Assembly: GCA_018398815.1 (NCBI GenBank)
Contig: CM031620.1
Span: 66,798,923-66,862,922 of the forward strand
Source: Conus ventricosus
Lineage: Eukaryota; Mollusca; Gastropoda; Neogastropoda; Conidae
Length of the DNA stretch: 64,000 nucleotides
Direction: 5' to 3'
A program made the position numbers and the translations under genes. Of this stretch, positions 24,430-32,411 are shown in pieces. Each line of letters opens with the position of its first letter. The stretch's first letter is position 1. Under the pieces are notes generated by a model. It was not told the origin of the DNA, searched no databases, and saw only the letters and a list, made by a program, of their open reading frames with translations.

Positions 24430-24891
24430 GAATGACACATGGATGATTTTTGGACCTCGCTCATTGGAGCAAAATCAGCTGCTGACCGTTCCTTGCTGAC
24501 AAGCTGCACCTGTTCTTTCAGACTTGGGTATTCAGATCGAGGGCGCAGACGGAGATCGCATAGGGTCTATATTGTCGTCAAGATCGGCCTCTAGCAGACA
24601 GTATTGCCACAGAATTGGGTCAGAGTCTCTGTCGTGGAAATGCTAGCAGGGAAGTCTGAAGCAGTCGAATCCCAAAGCAGCATCACCTTTTAGGTCACAG
24701 GGACGACAGCACAGACACCGTGAGGGCAACCTAAAGATTACAGGCACTTTTTCTCCCTCCTCAAGTAGGTCCAGATCGCCAGCACCCCTCACTTATGCCT
24801 ACTGCTTCACAACCAAAAGAACTCAATCGGTCCCTGGCAGATAACATTCCTCAGAAGAATTCTTCGGAATCGGCTAAAGCAGGGCCTGAAG

Positions 24892-25416
24892 TTGTTGGTA
24901 CTGTTTGGGTCAGGTTCTAAGGTGAAAGTGACCATGAGTGAGAACAGATCAAGATGCCAGAGTAAGGATTTTGATACGACAGACAAATCAAGTTGTTCAG
25001 GAGGACCACCCAGAAAAGTATCAGCCAGGGATACTCAGGACAGTGGGGGTATTGGGCATTCTAGCCAGTTTGATGAGGGTCCCAAAACAGGCCTTATAGG
25101 ATCATGTGAAACAGACAGGGGATTCTCTGACAAAGGGCCAGCGACAGGGCAAAAGCGCACAGACTCAAGCCCTACTGCTGAGATCTGCATGCCAGAACTT
25201 CTTCATTCCAAGCACACATCTCTCCCCTGCCACAGATCCGGGAAGGCAAACGCCAGGTCCACATGCCAGGGAACCCCAAAGAGGGGCAAGAGGTGTTTGA
25301 TTCCTGGCTGTGTGGAGGCTAACATATATCCAAAGGTTCATGCCATCATTGATCATTTGCCTGGCATATTTGATGAAAGGCTGCCACCTTCATCAGAGGT
25401 TGTTTTGCAGAGGTGA
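24892..25416 (+). pseudogene. Ser/Arg/Lys-rich ORF ending in a C2H2-like finger
   Basis: The frame is 174 codons. The first 125 residues are Ser/Gly/Lys/Arg rich and low in hydrophobics, probably disordered. The end carries KRCLIPGCVEANIYPKVHA followed by IIDH, which fits C-x4-C-x9-H-x4-H, then LPGIFDERLPPSSEVV. The start is doubtful: the left contig shows coding sequence continuing upstream with frame breaks. Coding similarity continues past the stop into the domain at 25541. I associate this domain pair loosely with proteins spread in lophotrochozoan transposons, but this is memory-based and uncertain. Whether it belongs to the Polinton or to flanking DNA is open. Confidence 0.45.
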
Positions 25417-25519
25417 ACACAGGCACTAAAACAGGCAATGGCATGGCTATTGGGACCATGTAGAAACTGGGATAAGCTGGTGGAATTCATCAACAGGCAG
25501 CACTGGCAATACAATCATC

Positions 25520-25762
25520 ACCAACTGCCAGAAGGAGGCCATGAAGGCTTTTAGCCAGCATGTGGGAGAGCCGGTTCCACAAACATTTCATCTGAAGTCT
25601 GTGCCAGCTCTCATTCACTGGAAGGCACTACTGGTGTTGATGGCCTGTATGAGCCCAGAGAAGCAGAAAATTAATGCTGGCAGAAGAAATACCCAGCACC
25701 AGTGGACATGGAATTCCCTAAGCCTTCCCTTGCCATCCAAGTGCTTGAGAGTGCCACTGTGA
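25520..25762 (+). pseudogene. repeated domain, copy 1 (KEAMKAFSQHVGEPVP)
   Basis: The frame 25541-25762 encodes KAFSQHVGEPVPQTFHLKSV, then PALIHWKALLVLMACMSPEK. It follows the finger-like ORF after about 100 bases in which frames are broken. A shorter second copy of its start occurs at 25905-25970, suggesting tandem duplication of the domain. The function is unknown. Confidence 0.45.
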
Positions 25763-25900
25763 CAGTGTGCTAAGGGGTAGAGAGCATTGTGTCAGGCCAT
25801 GGATTGGTTGGTTAGTCGTGTTGCTGAGTGGCTGGAAGAAATTGGTCTGGTTCCTCCGAATGCAGCGTCTTCTGTCCACCCTGAGTAGCTCACGCATCTA

Positions 25901-25970
25901 GGACTGGCAGAAGGAAGCAATGGCCTCTTTTTGCCAGTATATAGAAGAGCCAGTTCCGAGTAACTTCCTG
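25901..25970 (+). pseudogene. repeated domain, copy 2 (KEAMASFCQYIEEPVP)
   Basis: The translation QKEAMASFCQYIEEPVPSNF parallels copy 1 (KEAMKAFSQHVGEPVPQTF) about 380 bases upstream. The surrounding frame is closed quickly by stops. Confidence 0.5.
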
Positions 25971-26269
25971 GCTCATTAGAAGTTGGCATTGTTGCTGATG
26001 GTGCGGATGGACCCGCAGTAATGCAAGTACTGGCAGGAAAACGATCCAGCGCCAGAAGCCTTGGAGCCCGCGAACAGTGCCTCCCAATGAAACTAAGTTT
26101 CCACGGGCCTTCGACGCACACTAAAATCAGTCGAGGCTCTGTTGGATCTGACTGCTGACAGTGCTGTCCGCCTCTTCAGCTTTAAACAAAGATCACTCTC
26201 AGAGGACCAGCAGACTAACCAGACCAGGGTTCAAGCAAGGTGATTGTTGTTTTTATTCTGGTTTAAAAA

Positions 26270-26563
26270 ATGAAGCCCGAAGTATTTACAGAGCTTAGTA
26301 ACATATGTAGAATTTTGGAGGAGGAGAGGAGGTGGGGGGCTGATAAAGAAGAGTTAAAGAGCAAGTTTGAAGAATTAATTACTGATCTTTTTGAGCGTAT
26401 AGATATACGAGAAAGTGTAGTTGAAGCCATCAGTGAAATACCAGATTCTTGGCCTCAGCCAATTATAAAGTTGTTTGCCATATTAGTTGATAATATGGCT
26501 CCTGAAGATGTTAATCTTACTGTTTCTACCACCCCTGAAGGAGTAGCTATTCGCTTTAGTTAA
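26270..26563 (+). CDS. small acidic Polinton ORF, similar to a segment of the polymerase N-terminus
   Basis: 97 codons starting MKPEVFTELSNICRILEEER, mostly predicted helix and acidic. Its second half (RESVVEAISEIPDSWPQPII then KLFAILVDNMAPEDVNLTV) lines up with residues in the next large gene (QESVEHAISKIPESLQMEPP then KVLLAVLIDYITPDDSNMEV, about 27105-27230). So it is a short paralogue or an ancestral duplicate of that segment. It sits in the same orientation as the polymerase, 78 bases before the next ORF, consistent with an early gene cluster. The role is unknown. It is open in this copy and broken in the left copy. Confidence 0.6.
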   Translation: MKPEVFTELSNICRILEEERRWGADKEELKSKFEELITDLFERIDIRESVVEAISEIPDSWPQPIIKLFAILVDNMAPEDVNLTVSTTPEGVAIRFS

Positions 26564-26641
26564 GATCGGGTTTTACGATTAGAAAAGGCTATGAATAATA
26601 ACTGAATTTACAATTATTTTTTTATTATTTTAGATTTAAAA

Positions 26642-26905
26642 ATGGATGTCGAACTCAGTGAATCTGATTTAAAGAATTGTAATGAACTATTTGACGAAAC
26701 AATGAAATTGTTAAACATTGATTTTAGTGAATTTGGGTTTGAGAATGATATAGACAATATAATAAAAGATCATAGTGAACTATTTAACGAAGCAATCAAA
26801 GTGCTAAACATTGACTGTAGTGATTCAGAAAAAGCTAAAATATTAGCAGGTGTTATTGTAAGGTTAACGTGTCTTGAAGTGTTGCGATGCTTGGGTGAAG
26901 AATAA
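26642..26905 (+). CDS. small acidic Polinton ORF with internal repeat
   Basis: 87 codons, strongly acidic, beginning MDVELSESDLKNCNELFDET. It contains two related stretches, CNELFDETMKLLNIDFSEFG and HSELFNEAIKVLNIDCSDSE, about 33 residues apart, pointing to an internal duplication of a helical unit. A putative polyadenylation signal AATAAA overlaps its stop at 26902. There is no known family. It lies between the 97-codon ORF and the polymerase in the same direction. Confidence 0.6.
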   Translation: MDVELSESDLKNCNELFDETMKLLNIDFSEFGFENDIDNIIKDHSELFNEAIKVLNIDCSDSEKAKILAGVIVRLTCLEVLRCLGEE

Positions 26906-26974
26906 AAAGCTTGTTTTACTTACTTTTATATACATTTATTTTTTTTGTTTTACGTAAATATTGTGGCTTTAAAA

Positions 26975-29063
26975 ATGACGACCAAACACGGAGAATCCAA
27001 GGTTGGAAAACTATATACGATGGAAGAAATATTCGGTAGTGACAAACAATTAAGCAATATGTTTAGTGAGGTCGACATGGACATCATTAACCCCACAAAC
27101 GTTCAAGAAAGCGTGGAACACGCTATCTCTAAAATCCCAGAGTCCCTTCAGATGGAGCCACCAGTAAAAGTGCTGTTGGCCGTTCTGATTGATTATATAA
27201 CGCCTGATGATAGTAACATGGAAGTCTGGGTTTCAACTAAACAGAAAGAAGTAATCAGCTATCACGACTTTAACTCTAACTGGGCTGAATACATGCTTAC
27301 ACAGTTTAACCATGCAAGTGAGGAGGCAAAGTTAAGGGGTTCTGGCTGGTCTGAAGGGACAGTCCTTGAAATCAGATTGAGACAAACAAAGTTCTATCCT
27401 ATAGTTGGCAATTCTTACATTTCTCTCCCAAAAAAGTTAGAGTTAAAACGGGCAGTCTTAAACATAAAAATCCTGACAACATGTGTTTTATGTGGTGCGT
27501 TTTAGCGCATTTACATCCTGTCAAAAATCATGCAAACAGAGTTTCCAATTATGAACAATATAAGCAAGAACTGAACTTTGATAACATAACCTTTCCAGTA
27601 AGTATAACAGTATATCTCAGTTTGAAGAGCAAAACAAGCCAATCACCGTAAACGTATACACATGGTCTGTAAAAGCCGATCTAGTGCCTCTAAGGGTTTC
27701 TCCCAACGCTCCCACTTTAGGCAAGCCGCTTAACAAACATGTAGACTTGATACTGTTTGTAGATAGTACAAATAGTCATTATGTATTAATTAGAACAATA
27801 AGCAGACTGTTAGAATATACATCAAAGCATAAATCTAAACAAGAGATTTGTAGAAGGTGTTTGACCAGAATTCCTACTATAGAAGCAGCTGCCAGTCATA
27901 GAACTCATTGTAAAAGTTTTGTAGACTGTGAAACCAAACTCCTCACACCTAAACCAGGGTCTAAAGTTAGTTTTAAAAATTTACACAAAATGCAAATGAG
28001 CCCATACGTGGTTTATGCTGACTTTGAATCAATCTTGCCACCACAACAGCAAGAACAAAAAACAACCTTATTAACCCACCATCAGATCTGTTCTTATGCG
28101 TTTATTGTTGTTAGGTCAGACGGCCAACACACGACACCCGAGATTTACAGAGGCCCCAACGCAGCTAGTAGATTTTTAGAGCAGATGAAACAACTTCGCA
28201 ATCAGTTATCCAACCAACTAAATCTTTCAGACATTGTTATGGCTCCTGAAGGCCAAGAACGCTATGACTCATCTACACACTGCTGGATATGTAACAGAGA
28301 ATTATTAGGCGACACAGTAAGAGACCACGATCACATTACTGGAAAGTTCAGAGGGGCCGCTCACAACAATTGTAATCTTCAACTTAAGGTTGACCCTAAG
28401 ACATGGAAACTGCCTATCTTCTTTCATAACCTACGAGGCTACGATTCTCATTTTATCATGCAAGCAGTGACTTCTGAATATAAGAGGGTTACCTGCATTG
28501 CACAGTCTTCAGAAAAGTACATGACTTTTACTCTCGATTGTTTATCCTTTTATGACTCTGCCCAATATCTGATGGCAAGTTTAGATAAGTTAGCAGGATC
28601 TCTACAAGACTTTCCAATAACTAAACAATACTTTGACCCATCTTTAGTGCGCAAAGGCGTTTATCCTTATGAATACATGAACTCATGGGATAGGTTTGAT
28701 GAAGACTCACTTCCTCCTAAAGGCGCTTTCTTTTCTAGTCTTAGAGACAAAGACATAGCTGATGCTGAATATGAATACGCACAGAAAGCCTGGACAGAAT
28801 TACACTGTCAAACAATGGGTGATTATCATGATCAATACTTGATGGCTGACGTGTGTTTATTGGCAGACGTCTTTCAGAATTACAGATCTACATGCATGAA
28901 ACACTACTGTCTAGACTCATCACATTACATCTCTGCCCCAGGCCTTTCTTGGGATGCATTCTTAAAGTCTACAAACATCAAGATTGACTTAATATCTGAT
29001 CTACCCATTATTATTGCGATTAAATTTAATTTGATCAAAATAAATATGATTAAAAGTAATTAA
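26975..29063 (+). pseudogene. Polinton-type family B DNA polymerase, N-terminal and exonuclease part only
   Basis: Protein-primed PolB replicates Polinton/adintovirus DNA. The first ATG I favour is 26975; an upstream in-frame TTG at 26945 is unlikely. A frameshift near 27455-27500 and a break near 27630 precede the long open part 27684-29063 (459 codons). In that part, numbering from 27684, a C/H finger-like cluster lies at residues 56-76, exonuclease motif I at YADFES (111-116), an endonuclease VII-like zinc block at 200-231 (CWIC, DHDHITG, HNNCN), exonuclease motif II at HNLRGYDSHF (248-257) and motif III YLMAD at 385-389. After DAFLKSTNIKIDLISDL (about residue 440) the family sequence stops and unrelated A/T-rich sequence follows. 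The polymerase palm with its catalytic aspartates is missing, so it cannot work as a polymerase. Both copies share this deletion. Confidence 0.88.
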
Positions 29064-29462
29064 TCCCATGATGAATGGGCATAACATCGTCCCAAATCTG
29101 TAATACATGTCACATGCGAGAGTTTCTAGTGACTTGTTTAAAACCGGATCTTGCGATAAGTCGTATTTTAAATCTTCTTCTGAATCAACCGGCGCCATCT
29201 TACTTACTAACTTAGCATATAGACTAATTATTGTCTGACCCACCGATCTAACCATTTTTGACTCTAGCTGTGCTTCGTACCTAGTGTAGTACTTCTCAAC
29301 GTCTGAAGTAGACAGTTGCTGAATCTGTTCAATACTTAGTTCAACACCTAAATACTGTTTAGTTTTTCAACAAGCAGCTAGAGAGTATAATCTTTCTTTA
29401 TGGCAGTGGTCTACGAGTAGTCTGCTTGCTCCTCACACTTTATAGTTCGTCACAATCCATTT
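29001..29462 (-). pseudogene. conserved Polinton late-type protein (YTRYEA...)
   Basis: Convergent with the truncated polymerase and overlapping its last codons. The open part 29001-29255 (84 codons) starts at an internal Met. Homologous reading continues upstream to 29462 (MDCDELL...), interrupted by a frameshift and a TGA that the left copy shares. Motifs seen: KYYTRYEAQLESKM, LYAKLVSKM, YDLSQDPVLNKSLE, LACDMYYRFGTMLCPF. From memory, similar proteins occur beside PolB and integrase in other animal Polintons; they are unnamed and probably structural or membrane associated. The C-terminus is replaced by the deletion-junction sequence. Confidence 0.6.
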
Positions 29463-29500
29463 TTTAAAACAATAAAAAATGATATAATACTTTTAAAACC

Positions 29501-29834
29501 ATGAGTTTAACGCTGGTTAATTATGCAGCGCCTATCGTTGGTGTTATAGTTTATTACAACCCTTGCAAAATGTTTGTTAGGAATAAAACCGCCCAACATG
29601 GGAAAGATAAAAGATTCGCCAAAACTAGTTGCAACCTTATTTTTAGCTTTAACAACAAAAGATTATCTGATTAAAAAGCACATAGACAGTCTTTCGTATT
29701 ATGATTATTTTAATTATTTTTTAGTTAATAAAAAGATGAGTGAAAAAAAAAATATCAATACGATTTACCATTCTGTTGTGATTTGCGGCCTTAGTATAGG
29801 ATATAGCGTGTTAGCAAAAACATGTTTAAAATGA
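29501..29834 (+). pseudogene. Polinton short membrane protein (MSLTLVNYAAP...)
   Basis: It starts with a hydrophobic helix, SLTLVNYAAPIVGVIV. A one-base frame change near 29550 leads into the open frame 29574-29834 (GIKPPNMGKIKDSPKLVATL, then FLALTTKDYLIKKH). Small proteins with one or two transmembrane helices and an NxGK.KDTPK-like centre are, as far as I recall, common companions of Polinton integrases. The frame runs into the next small gene. The role is unknown. Confidence 0.5.
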
Positions 29835-29953
29835 AGCTGGCGGATCTAGGAAGGTTAGACATTGAGGACGTTGTTAAGGTTATAGTTGTAATCACTGCAG
29901 GGATTGCGTCAAAAGACTTTCTTGTTACACAGGGGATTATCCCAGAAATTTAG
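29736..29953 (+). pseudogene. Polinton short membrane protein (MSEKKNINTIYHSVV...)
   Basis: It begins MSEKKNINTIYHSVVICGLS and, after a one-base shift near 29825, continues KLADLGRLDIEDVVKVIVVI then TAGIASKDFLVTQGIIP, ending at TAG 29951. Two hydrophobic segments suggest a small membrane protein. It lies between two other membrane-type ORFs, all in the integrase direction. Confidence 0.5.
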
Positions 29954-29994
29954 TTCATAGAAAGATTAATCTAGAAAATATTGATTTATAAAAG

Positions 29995-30399
29995 ATGTCT
30001 GGATTGGTTCTGATGGTAGAAGGAGCTATTGTTAATGCTTTAGCCTTCTCTGGAAGCAATTATATGTTTAGTAAATTGCGGTCCGATGAAGAGAGAGAAC
30101 GTCATAACAAGTCATGAAGAGTTAGCTAAGGCAAGAGGCGCTTATGAGAAAAGACGAATTGCTCACTTAGACTTTATTAATAAAAAGTTAAGAGAACAGG
30201 GACATGCAGAGCACACATTACAGACGTTGATGACGCAATGAATGAGTATTACTTAGTGACAGGAAAGAAGTTTCTAACATCGCCGCCGCCAGAACTGTCT
30301 GACTTTTATGAACCATCAGAAGAACAGAAGACTGCAGAGATAGTTTTTATTGCAGTTGGCATGACCTCAGTCTATCTTGTTGCTCACTTTCTTGTGTAA
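29995..30399 (+). pseudogene. conserved Polinton small membrane protein (MSGLVLMVEGAIVNALAF...)
   Basis: N-terminal hydrophobic start MSGLVLMVEGAIVNALAFSG, then a charged helical region (DEERERHNKS; KARGAYEKRR in another frame), a conserved centre DVDDAMNEYYLVTGKKF, LSDFYEPSEEQKTAEI, and a closing transmembrane segment FIAVGMTSVYLVAHFLV. A frameshift near 30110 and one near 30200 break it. I recognise this as a common unnamed Polinton gene placed just upstream of the integrase; only 19 bases separate the stop from the integrase ATG. Confidence 0.65.
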
Positions 30400-30418
30400 A
30401 ATAAAATGCATTTAAAAT

Positions 30419-31389
30419 ATGGACAAAATATATTATTCTCCTAAAGGCTATTGGAAAGGAAAGACTGCTATTGAAAAACTGAGTAAAGCTGCTAAAGTGT
30501 CTGAATCAGATGCGAAAGACTGGCTTTCAAAACAGGCAATTTGGCAAATATATCTGCCCGCCCCAAAAAGAATAATAAGGCCTAGATTTGTTAACTGAGT
30601 TCCAAATGACACCCACCAGATGGACTTGCTGTATCTTCCACATGACAAAGTTAGAAGAAAAAAGTTTAAGTATGCTCTGACAGTTGTTGACATGGCCTCA
30701 AGATGCAAAGACGCTGAACCTTTAACGGATAAAAGCTCAACTGCTGTGGCTGTAGCTTTACAACAAATATACATGCGAGGTCCATTAAAGTATCCTAGGA
30801 TGATCCAGGTTGATGATGGAAAAGAGTTTAAGGGCTCTGTAAACCAGCTGTTTTTAAAACATCATGTTACAGTTAAGAGAGGGATCCCAGGCAACCATCG
30901 ATCCAAGCCCTAGTAGAAAACTTTAATAAGATCTAGCTGAACGTCTGTTTACCTATCAATATCACAGAGAAATTATGGACAGAACGCGTAACACAGAATG
31001 GGTTAGGAGGTTGCCTGTAGTCTTACGTGTCATGAACAATGAAGAATTTAAAGCAACAGGGTTGAAGCCAGTAAACGCAATCAAATTAAAAAAAATTAGC
31101 ATTTACTGAAGATGCGCAGGGGACTCAAAAACTCTTGCCGTTTGGACTAAAGTAAGATACTTGTATGCTCCTGGAGAGGCAGAGGGTGATGTTAGAATTA
31201 GAGCCACTGATCCTATATGGAGTGTAGACGTATATGAAGTTGAAAGAATCATGACAAACAACACCTCCCGTGTATTATTTAAGAGAAACTCTCTCTTCTA
31301 GCGGTGCTACTACGTCTAAAAGGCCTGCCCCTAAAAGATCCTTTGTTCGCGAAGAGTTGCAAGTTGTCCCGCCAAACACAGTGAGTTAA
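30419..31389 (+). pseudogene. Polinton retroviral-type (rve) integrase
   Basis: The integrase joins the transposon DNA ends to the target. The ATG at 30419 opens MDKIYYSPKGYWKGKTAIEK, followed by AAKVSESDAKDWLSKQAIWQ, the usual N-terminal block. The catalytic core has HQMDLLYLPHDKV, ALTVVDMASR and IQVDDGKEFKG (first and second acidic residues), then VENFN in another frame near 30915 for the glutamate. The C-terminal part carries VRYLYAPGEAEGDVRIRATD and ends near 31389. Lesions: TGA at 30596-30598, a one-base shift near 30900 and others near 31100-31150. The first two also occur in the left copy, so they are real mutations. The protein is dead. Confidence 0.88.
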
Positions 31390-31414
31390 CAAAAAAAAAT
31401 AGTATTTATTTTTG

Positions 31415-31985
31415 CTAACTTATTTTTTGGCCTATTTTGGGCTTAACTGATTCATGTGTTTGTTTTTCAATGTTCTGTTTAATTACATCAGTGTCTACTG
31501 TCGTGAAGTAAAGTCTTTCTCCACTCCTTTTGAAGTTCAATTTTTTGTCGTCTGTAATCCTCACCGTCAGCCATAAGCTTCTGAAATTCTTCGTCTGTAA
31601 TGTTTTCATCCTGTAATGATTTGCTTATTCTTAATCGAATCTTAATGAACAAAGTTTTGCTGATGCTAGGGCTACAATGGCAGTGTGCTTTTGTAATTTA
31701 GGAGTTAATTTTTTTAAAACAGCACTTACAATCATAGACACGGCGCCTAAGCCTAAACCAAGGCCCCTAATGTTAAAGAGGCTGGCGCTCCAACCCCAGT
31801 AGCTAGAAGAGCAACACTAGACCCGGCACTTACGCTAGCTACAGCTGATGATCCAGTAATTACATAAGAAAGAGTATTTAAAGCTTTAGCATATTTCTTT
31901 CTGGTAACCCTATACTTATCCAAGTCGCTTTCTATTTCCTTTTGAAGTTCAGTTATTTGCTTAATCTAAACTGTTGAACATGCAT
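31415..31985 (-). pseudogene. Polinton hydrophobic-hairpin protein
   Basis: Convergent with the integrase. The start at 31985 gives MHVQQFRLKQITELQKEIES (seen open in the left copy), then DLDKYRVTRKKYAKALNTLS, a long Gly/Ala/Ser/Val-rich membrane-type stretch (SSAVASVSAGSSVALLATGV), then after frame breaks a charged tail with ITDEEF-like sequence and 31415-31609 at the end. Proteins with this helical start, hydrophobic hairpin and DEEF tail recur in animal Polintons as I remember them. A membrane-associated virion role is only a guess. Confidence 0.6.
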
Positions 31986-32009
31986 TTTTTAATAAGATTA
32001 TTTTTTAAA

Positions 32010-32204
32010 TTAATCTTGTACATATCTTCTTCTTATTAATTCATCTGGCAGCACTTCATTAACAGAGTAAAACGCAATAAAATCAACATACTTAATTAAA
32101 ATAAAGTCGAGTACTTTTAGTTTGTCTTTGTCAACTATCACAGTAACCTTGTCATTCAACGCCTTCTTCCTTGCACTGAACCCTGAGCGATCTGAAGCGA
32201 CCAA
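32010..32204 (-). pseudogene. unrecognised Polinton ORF fragment
   Basis: 64 codons, MVASDRSGFSARKKALNDKV to PDELIRRRYVQD, ending 25 bases before the start of the hydrophobic-hairpin gene. Coding sequence may continue upstream (LAL precedes the Met). No domain is recognised. Confidence 0.45.
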
Positions 32205-32241
32205 AGCTAAGTGAATTTTTGTTGTTTTATTCGTTTATTTA

Positions 32242-32281
32242 TCACCAGACGAAGACCTAAGAGGTCGAAAACGCGTCGTGT
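32242..32281 (+). ncRNA. degenerate hammerhead-ribozyme-like core (right copy)
   Basis: The order is CAGACGA (canonical CUGANGA with one change), a stem GACC/GGUC, GAAA, a short loop, then GUC, with a possible 3-bp CAC/GUG outer stem. The U-to-A change at the core and an extra base before the stem argue against activity. The left copy is at about 13639-13677. Similar cores are known in Penelope-like elements and retrozymes, so this may be a fossil of one (inference). Confidence 0.3.
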
Positions 32282-32363
32282 TTTGTCTTGTAACTCGTTT
32301 GTCCACTTCTCTGGCGGTTTCGCTAACATTTATTTAAGTCTTGTCAGATGATTTAAGGATGTT

Positions 32364-32406
32364 TATTTCGTCTCCGTTTTTAGTAAATTGCAATACCGAA
32401 CTTAAG
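32364..32406 (-). pseudogene. 3' end of the ORF interrupted by the gypsy element
   Basis: Codes for the last residues (about KFGIAITKTETK) of the gene whose start is at 41371. The 8.3-kb retrotransposon lies between the two parts. Confidence 0.6.
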
Positions 32407-32411
32407 AGGGG
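32407..32411. repeat. gypsy target-site duplication, left
   Basis: AGGGG, repeated at 40726-40730. The left contig has the single unoccupied CCCCT (reverse strand) at 13511-13515. Confidence 0.92.

Noticed and set aside
23344..24509. Open frames of about 360 codons
   Set aside because: They cross the 1000-N gap and consist of unknown residues.
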